64,000 bases of DNA from Thysanoteuthis rhombus (lineage: Eukaryota; Mollusca; Cephalopoda; Oegopsida; Thysanoteuthidae): assembly GCA_963457665.1 (NCBI GenBank), contig OY735203.1, positions 5,453,850-5,517,849 on the forward strand. Direction: 5' to 3'. Positions 57,141 to 64,000 of this stretch are shown here, one piece after another. The translations under genes and the position numbers were made by a program. The notes beneath the pieces are model-generated. The model saw only the letters and a program-made list of their open reading frames with translations. It did no database searches and was not told the origin of the DNA. Position 1 is the stretch's first letter. Every line of letters starts with the position of its first letter.

Positions 57141-57458
57141 GAAATGAATCACTGTAGCCCGTGTGTGTACCAGAAGTAATTATCTTTAAAAATCATGATA
57201 CGAAAGTTATTTTACCTAAAAATACCAGCATATGATTTGAGCATTATTGATCTAAAATGACTGCAAAGACCCAAAAACTCATTTATTTAAAAAAACAACA
57301 AAAAAAACCCTCATTTTTAGGTGGTGCCTTGTGGAATGTGATCAGGGTCACCCAGAGACACACAGGTAGACACAGATGAGTAAAAAGAGAAGATTCTTTG
57401 GGCCACTTGGCTGATTGGTTGGGTGGGCCATTTGTGGGGCTATTGGGATTTTGACAAG
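57141..57458 (-). mobile_element. B-family MITE, reference copy with both ends
   Basis: Starts 'aaatgaatcactgtagccc' and ends 'gtggggctattgggattttg', an imperfect terminal inverted repeat of about 20 bases. The interior has 'tttgagcattattgatctaa' and 'acacaggtagacacagatga'. No ORF. It begins 6 bases after the LINE tail. Confidence 0.8.
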
Positions 57459-57778
57459 AATCAAGAGCTATTTAAATAAGATTTTAAGATATGAATAAAA
57501 GTTTATAAATTTTGAAAATATCCCACAAATATTGTTTGAAAATTTAATACAATTTACCTTCAAAAATTTTCTCAAGGTAGTATCATCCTTTAGAGGAATA
57601 TTAAAACAGATGCATATATCTTATCAGTCAATTAGATCTAAAAGATAGGTCAACTCTTAAAGTTATAAACTGCTTGATACTTATGATTAATTATGGAAAT
57701 CTTCAGTGGGTAGAATTCAAAATAATGGAACTCTTCCGTAAAATAACTTTGCAGTGAGTAGACAACTTGTACAGAATG

Positions 57779-58288
57779 TCTGGTTAGACATTCAGTAGAA
57801 ACCATCATGTGACTAACATCTTTTGGCAGCATACAGTGTTGGGGATGATCAATCAAAAACTTTAGGAGAAAGTGATCAATGAATATGTTAACTCCCTTAC
57901 CTTTTGTTGTACAGTAATGACTAAAAAGTCTGAATTAAAGAAAACAAAAAAAAAACTAGTGGCCACAAACTAGGGACCAATTTAGCATAAACTTACATTG
58001 TTAACTGAACTCCCCACAAAAACTATTTGGAAGGATTGGAAGGATTTTGATAAAATGACAAGATACGTTATATCTCCCCTCTATTTCACGTAGCTATTAG
58101 CTCCATTTTATCTTAGATTATATTCCCTTCCTTAATTGCTACCAATGTTGTTAACATAAGTAAATTTTCAAACTTTCAGCCCTCTAGCTCTATTGGTGTG
58201 TCCCGTGAGCATGATATATGCATAGAAAGTGAATCAGTGAAGCTTAAAAACTGAGAGAAACCTATGTTGACAGTTTTGGTCGTTCTAA
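57779..58288 (+). mobile_element. A-family element with internal insertion
   Basis: 'gtctggttagacattcagta' to 'gttgacagttttggtcgttc'. About 110 unrelated bases (about 58050-58160) sit inside. Confidence 0.85.
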
Positions 58289-58671
58289 GAGAGTTCAACA
58301 ATAAAATGTAGTGTAATAAACAACTTCCCTGGTAATCTTCCTGACATTTGTATTGATTCTGAAAGAAAGGAAAATAAATTCAGAGAAGATATTGCAGAAA
58401 ATTATAGACCTGAACTGTTGGGCATGTGAATTAATTTAAACACATATAATCAATTTAAAAGGCTATATATTTTTTTTGTTTTTTCTATTTTTGAATGCTT
58501 TTTCAAAATTGCAATTAGGAATCAGTTTAAGAAAGTGAATTTCTCTAAATGCAATGCATCATGTCTGGTTGAATTCATTGCACGTTTGTTTGATGTCACA
58601 TCAGGGGTATGGCTGAGGGGTCCCTGATAGTGTTTGTGTGTTGGGGGGGACTAAAACTTTATGAATATTAG

Positions 58672-59120
58672 TTCATCTACTGGTCTCCACATAAACACCA
58701 GTAAAACAAATGTCATGTACAACAAATACATTGAGGACAAAGATACAAAATCATAAATATAGAACTCACTAGAGGATAGCAAGCCTTCAGTAGAGCAAGC
58801 TCAGCCTTCAAGGGCAAGAAAAATACCATTAGTCCTAAAAAGGATATACAACCAATAGTCAGCTATAGCACTAAAACATTAAAAAAAATCCTGCAATGTG
58901 TGTAGAAAAGAATCATACTCAACATCACATGGAGAGATAGAAAACAGCAGAGTGCATCAGAGAAGAAATTGGTAAAAGATATCACAGAAACCATTAGAAA
59001 ACTCAAATGGCAATGGGCTGGTCATGTTGCAAGAATGGCTAACAAATGGACATCTCAACAATGTTGATCCCAAGAGATCATATGTGAAACTGTGGCAGGC
59101 AGAAAATAAGATGATGTGTG
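58672..59120 (+). mobile_element. RTE-like LINE 3' fragment (copy C14)
   Basis: Begins further upstream than most copies, with 'GLHINTSKTNVMYNKYIED' (palm/thumb border of the reverse transcriptase). It continues through degenerate thumb sequence to 'caatgggctggtcatgttgc' and 'ctgtggcaggcagaaaataa'. The 3' tail is missing. Confidence 0.8.
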
Positions 59121-59149
59121 ACTTACTGCATTTCAAAGTAGATCAGTGT

Positions 59150-59345
59150 TTTTCAAACTTTTCATTACCAAGGACCCCATTTATTTGAATGAATTCTCAA
59201 ATGGACCCCAGACTTTTGAAAGGTCTGCCTAGTCAACAAGTCCATGGACCTCCAGTTATACCAATCAAATGATGGAGGGAGGAGGAATCATGTAACCAAG
59301 CTCCCTAGGTCCTCAAATCTCTAGCAACAGCTCTGAGTAAAAACA
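59150..59345 (+). mobile_element. hAT-type MITE fragment
   Basis: 'cagtgtttttcaaacttttc' followed by 'accaaggacccc' is the typical left end of many hAT non-autonomous elements (CAGTGxTTxxCAAxCTTTT). The interior 'gtccatggacctccagtt' fits. The right terminal repeat was not found before the next LINE fragment at 59353. Confidence 0.55.
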
Positions 59346-59352
59346 AAATAGT

Positions 59353-59640
59353 GTCAGGACTTTCTGAACTTGTCTAATTCATCATGCCAGCTCATTTTCT
59401 GCCAGCTAGTTTCGTATATGATCTCTAGGGATCCACATCATGAGTCATGATTCTTGCAACATGACCAACCCAGTACCATTAGTTTTCTAATGGATTCTTT
59501 GACATCTCTGACCCCTATCAGAAAATAACTTCTATTTCTTTTCTAATATAATGTGCTGTTTTGTGATCTCACCATGTCATGTTGCGTATGGTTCTTTCCT
59601 TTGCATGGTTCCCAGTTTGTGGTTTAGTCTTTTGATTAAA
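59353..59640 (-). mobile_element. RTE-like LINE fragment (copy C15)
   Basis: Reverse terminal ORF ('gaacttgtctaattcatcat', 'catgagtcatgattcttgc', 'gcatggttcccagtttgtgg'). The tail is missing; the 5' edge meets an A8 run and a TA repeat. Confidence 0.8.
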
Positions 59641-59652
59641 AAAAAAATTGTA

Positions 59653-59680
59653 TATACATATATATATATATATATATGGG
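59653..59680. repeat. (TA)n microsatellite
   Basis: Short TA run. Confidence 0.9.
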
Positions 59681-59684
59681 ACAT

Positions 59685-60035
59685 CCATAAGGGTGTGTAT
59701 AGTGAGAGTACAACTCATTAAATCTACTCATTTACACTTATGAAGAAATATTTCTTTGAAGAGAAGAATGAGATTACCTGAATTATTTTTATTACTAAAC
59801 TAAAGAAAGAACAAAGTCATTGTTTATTGAGCAGCTAACCATAAAAAAGAAACTGGATTTTACTCAAATCTTCATGTATTGAGGTATCTGCAGCAAAGTC
59901 TTTAACTAGTTTAGTACCCCCTCTGACTATACAAAATACAGAATTAAAATTCTAAAATTACTTCCCCATTCAGAGATGTTTTTAAGTATAACGTTCGATT
60001 CCTTTGGGCAATCAAGAAATAATTTTTTCTTTTAT
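59685..60035. other. No feature recognised
   Basis: Includes a minus open frame (59944-60192) overlapping the candidate exon that follows; no domain. Confidence 0.35.
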
Positions 60036-60041
60036 CCTCAG

Positions 60042-60196
60042 TCGGTGCTCTTTCAGAAAATGCATTAATTAGGGTCCTAAAACCCATGAGGAATTTTGAC
60101 CTGAACACCTTGAAAATAGTGAAATTGGAAGTAAAGAGTAAATCTATACCAAATATCCTTCTGCAATCCCCTGGAAAAGTGGCTGTGGACACATAT
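60042..60196 (+). CDS. Candidate exon of an unknown gene
   Basis: A strong acceptor-like tract 'ttttttcttttatcctcag' precedes an open frame beginning 'GALSENALIRVLKP', then 'MRNFDLNTLKIVKLEVKSK' and 'QSPGKVAVDTY'. A possible donor 'gtatgg' follows the last codon. The frame stays open to 60331 but becomes unconvincing. No domain is recognised, and the donor is weak. Could be a genuine exon or a chance coincidence. Confidence 0.25.
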
Positions 60197-60199
60197 GTA

Positions 60200-61770
60200 T
60201 GGGTGCGTACAATTAGATATTGGAAGATATTGACATATTTGTATGTTTGTGTGCGGTTAGAATGCAGACACTTTCATATTTATGAGAGAAAAGAAAATGT
60301 TCCCTGCTTTGTGGATGAGTACTCGGATTAATTTCATTCAACAATGTATAATACCAAAGACGGATTCAATAGGGAAATATTCTGCCCCACAGTTACATTG
60401 CTTCCTATTGAAACACTGGACAGTTTTTCAATGCAATGTTTCTGATACATGGATTCAAAATGGCTCCAAGTATCTTGAGCTTTCTTTACAAATTACACAA
60501 CCGGAAATGTTCTCTCTGTTATTATTCCTATACATGTCTTCCTTGCATCAGGCAAGTTCCAGAGGGATATGTACAAGCTGGAGAGGGAGGCTGTCAACAA
60601 ATGACACTGTTGATCCATCATAACACGGAAGTTGGGGTCCATAATTTTCTACCGCCTTATAAGTGAGTCCGTGTAGTAACAAATCTTCCATTTTTACAAA
60701 CCTTGATCCAAGACCCTATTTCTCCCACTTCTTCAAGACCAACCCTCGTGATTTGAAGAGAAATGGTGAGAAAACTATGAGAGTAGGATGAAGCTAGTCC
60801 AACGGGAGGATAGAAATAGACACCAGATAATGTTTTAAATGGCACTCATCAGTAGGTATCATTCTGACAGAACTTATGTAGAGAGTGTCTTGAGTAGGAG
60901 TACATTGGTAATCTCTTCTGTGACAGATTAAAGGGAAAGGATGATGAGTTTTGTTTATTGACTCCTTTAAATGTTTTTTTTACTTTTGGTATCATTAGAT
61001 TCAGAAAGGGCCTTTCTGTTTTTGTATTAAGCTATTATTTTAAGAGCCAAATTTAACGTTTTGAAAATTGGGGTCCATGCTTGAAACATATTATATTAAG
61101 TCTACAGTGGACTGAGAAGACTGAATCTGTATCAGACAGTTGATACTGGGTCAAGAATATCCCGTTTCTTGACAACATTTCATTTGTTGCAAGTCAACAC
61201 TGATTTAAGGGTTGGAAAAAAAAAAGATCCCTTCAAAGTAAGAGGAGCACAGAGTCCCTTTAAAATTGGAGAACCACAAGGTACACAATCTCACAGTGTC
61301 TGTCACATAACACCTCTTCAGTCAGAACTTTTCCTAGCACAACACCGAAAAACAAACTTTTTTCTTTCAAATCATTGTTCACCAATGACGTTCTCTGACC
61401 ATTGCCAAAACCAAAGTCAGCCCCCTCATGGTCTGTACTGATGTTTTCTCACTTTGATTTTCTAGGTGATTATTGAACAAACCAGATCTTCTCAAAGAGA
61501 ATGAAATAACTATAATTCTTTAGTTGTCAGTGGGGACTATGATGTGGTATATAGTCTAGTCTCTTGTGTACATGTCCAAGGGAGTCGAATTTATCAAGAA
61601 TCTTTTACAGTGGTCATCAGTGTTTTCCATTTCACTGAGAAGATTTGTACCTAACCAAAACATGTTGGATTTGTGACAAATTGTTTGTCTTCAAAACAAT
61701 TTCAGTTTTTCTTTCCAACTTTGTCAACTACTTATATAATTCTCTCAGATGATCCTTTCCCATACACTGA
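60200..61770. other. No feature recognised
   Basis: Several overlapping open frames (60282-60623, 60436-60666, 61169-61441) lack motifs and conflict with one another. Confidence 0.4.
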
Positions 61771-61771
61771 T

Positions 61772-61793
61772 CACACACACACACACATACACG

Positions 61794-61842
<49 letters not shown>
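61772..61842. repeat. (CA)n(TA)n microsatellite
   Basis: CA run passing into a long TA run. Confidence 0.95.
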
Positions 61843-61843
<1 letters not shown>

Positions 61844-61849
61844 CAAAGC

Positions 61850-62830
61850 TTTACAGTTATTAATACTAAATGTTGAAAAAACTTTTTCTTAATTTTGTGT
61901 CACTCATTTCCCAATATCTGTCAATGCAATTTATATAATTTTCTTCAATTTTTCTCTGTTTTACATATACTCCTTTATTATGGTACAGTGTGTAAATTTT
62001 CTCTTGTTGGTATCATCAGTCATTTATCATGTAACAGTTTTGGGTATCTTATAAACAAAACTGCTATATTGACATGATGCCCCAGTAGTGTTGATCAAGC
62101 ACCACCTCCCTTCCAGTTATGGTTCTTATATATAGCTTATGTCATACATGTAGTTTGTTATTCATATAAGGTATTATCATAGTGTGTTATATATGGATTT
62201 TATTTTATGCTCTACATCATTTATTATTTTGAAACTAGCTTACTTCTATAGGTTACCCAAAGAACATATTTAATGATGAGGGATCAGTAAGTATAACAAA
62301 AGATGTACTCACTGTTTGTGTCACTTCTACTGAGTGTTAGATATATATAATGAATAAATATATACATATATATATATAGCGTGCGTTTTACTTATATGAA
62401 TGATTTAAAATCCTATGAAATTTGCAGATATATTTGACCAGAAGAAATATGCAAAGTTGTATGAATACTTTCTGTATGTCTACATTTATGAGAGGTTGTG
62501 TTTTGGTGACGCTGTAATATGCCGGCTATCTGCACCCAGCTAAAGAAATGTGATGTAATAATGGCATTTAGGAAGATTCTCAAAGATCTCCTCGGGTCTC
62601 TTCTGCACAGGAAATTGCTTGCAGATGTTCAGTGCTGATTCTGCAAGGATTATCTTGAGCAGCATGCACATCTCATGATATGCATGCTAGAAGTCTAATC
62701 AAAAATAAAAACCAGGAGGCAAGAGAAAGAGTTTTGTGTATAAAAAGGAAATGAAATAGCAATTTCACATGCTTGTTTACCCAGTATGTGGCAATTAGTG
62801 AGTGCCAAACAAAAAAATGCAGACATAGCC
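61850..62830. other. No feature recognised
   Basis: 61870-62200 parallels 39660-40000 in several phrases, e.g. 'cttgttgg', 'acatgtagtttgttttaca' against 'acatgtagtttgttattca', and 'aacaccacctc' against 'agcaccacctc'. A diverged duplicated segment exists at both sites, each next to a TA microsatellite. No gene. Confidence 0.4.
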
Positions 62831-62834
62831 AAAA

Positions 62835-63331
62835 TCACTCAAAAATTGAAGAAACCCATGCTGACCTATGTATAAATGCGTCATATGTACAGATCACAAC
62901 AATGGAGCTAGAGGGCTGAAAATTTTGACATTTACTCCTTATTTGCTTGAATGCCATCATTTCTTTTGCATTGAATTGACAGTTTAAAATTTTTTATAAC
63001 TGCTACATATCTGGGAACATTAACCATGCAATATCTAAGGACATCTGTACCAATACAATAGATATATCTTCGATTTGTGTAATAAACACATACACACACA
63101 CACATACATATGTCAATTTGAAATGTGATTTTAAGTGAATCTTTGCGGTTAGTTTGTGCCTGTCAGTATTTATGCTTGTTTTTTTTTTCATTTTTAATTT
63201 TGACTTTTTTAGTGATCACTGTCATACAAAAGGTTAGAGAGTATCTTATTCATTGACCAACACAGCCCGCTGCAGGGAGACGTTGGTCACATAACAGTTT
63301 TTATTGAGTGACTAACCAGACCAGTTCCTTC
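62835..63331 (-). mobile_element. A-family element, interrupted
   Basis: 'tgaagaaacccatgctgacc' and 'agctagagggctgaaaattt' form the first part; 63142-63331 resumes at 'gcggttagtttgtgcctg' and ends 'gtgactaaccagaccag'. Between them (about 62985-63140) lie unrelated bases with a short CA run. Confidence 0.75.
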
Positions 63332-63334
63332 TTT

Positions 63335-64000
63335 AATCTTCTTATTGGCCTCTACTGTTACTTTCTGGCCTATGGATCAGGGCTGACACTTCCATGGACC
63401 AAGAGTGTTGTTGAGTACTGTTGAGAATTTGATGCTTCCTGTGGCAATAAGTTGAAAAAAAAACCCAAGTTCACTGATACCAACAATCACTGCATTAAAA
63501 AAACAAAGAAGCATAATTCTGATGAAAAAAAAAAAAAGATACAAATGCTATTCAAGCAAAACAGATTTCAGAAACATAGTTTATCAAGTTGCCTACAATA
63601 GCTTTAAATCAATTGAGTTTAGTGGTTTATCATATTTGACAGTACACGAGACTTCCTTTTTATCAAAAAAATTAGCCTGGAAAAAAATTGTTGACCAACA
63701 CCTCATGGACCAGAATTTAAGGAGGAGCTTAAAAAAAACTCAGTGATAAACGAGAGCACCGACTACTAGAATACACAAACAGTAAACTTAGAAAAAAAAT
63801 TATAAGCCATCGATAGTTTTCATTATAAATCAGGAACAAAGAGAGCTTTTGATTTACTTTTTTTGACTTTTGAAAGGACATTTATCTGGTCTATGGTATG
63901 AAAAATCTTTTTTGAAAATTTCCAAAATTTATGGTCTGCAGGGATGAAATCACCAAGTTTACCCCCAAAATAGAGAAATGACAATTGTGATAAGAATAAC
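63335..64000. other. No feature recognised
   Basis: A + strand open frame at 63522-63746 begins in an A-run ('MKKKKRYKCYSSKTDF') with plausible composition but no domain, no splice signal and no partner. Confidence 0.35.

Noticed and set aside
58672..59640. A third twin-primed LINE inversion (C14 plus C15)
   Set aside because: The two parts converge and are separated by a hAT-like fragment and over 200 bases; independent insertions fit better.
1..64000. Endogenous virus or LTR retrotransposon
   Set aside because: No long terminal repeats, primer-binding site, protease, integrase or envelope-like frame was seen.

Overview
The window is AT-rich, repeat-dense eukaryotic nuclear DNA with no bacterial-style coding. 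No complete protein-coding gene is visible. Almost every open frame is either low-complexity (TA or CA runs) or lies inside a decayed mobile element. It looks like intergenic or long-intron DNA of an invertebrate animal. The mix of an RTE-like LINE, a Penelope-like fragment, tRNA-derived SINEs, mariner tails and a decayed PIN/FEN-like nuclease ORF would fit a mollusc such as a cephalopod. That assignment is inference; no host gene confirms it.

Four element classes dominate. (A) A non-coding family of about 440 bp, here called A, has about 23 copies or pieces in both orientations; one end reads AGGTCTGGTTAGTCACTCAAT and the other TGATGGTTTCT. (B) A second family of about 330 bp, here called B, has about 20-bp imperfect terminal inverted repeats (TGAATCACyrTAGCCC) and looks like a MITE. 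(C) A LINE with a reverse-transcriptase ORF ending in a GHVARM region and a (TGATGA)n tail is present as about 15 5'-truncated copies, two of them with 5' inversions typical of twin priming. (D) A tRNA-derived SINE occurs in several copies, some arranged as palindromes.

Layout: 1-0.9 kb duplicated non-coding segment and a TA repeat; 1.7-2.2 kb Penelope-like GIY-YIG remnant; 2.3-5.4 kb microsatellites, A and B copies and a LINE tail; 6.66-6.96 kb a candidate host exon (minus strand); 7-12.2 kb A and B copies, including a B copy swollen by a minisatellite; 14.6-14.8 kb a foldback element; 15.7-17.8 kb a DNA transposon of about 2.15 kb with long inverted ends and an unrecognised decayed ORF; 18.4-24.7 kb LINE copies (two inverted-5') and a SINE cluster; 26-29.5 kb A, B and LINE copies; 30.4-35.5 kb two inverted tandem arrays of about 340-370-bp units flanking a decayed PIN/FEN-like nuclease ORF; 36-42 kb A, B, LINE, SINE and mariner pieces; 42.2-42.95 kb a CpG-richer stretch that may be a promoter; 43.1-44.8 kb a satellite array invaded by a LINE; 45-64 kb mostly repeats plus two more weak exon candidates (48.8-49.05 kb minus, 60.04-60.20 kb plus).

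Nothing here works as an operon or pathway. The informative biology is transposon history: nested insertions, inversions, tandem expansion and two or three element families I cannot name. Element boundaries were read by eye and may be off by 5 to 30 bases.
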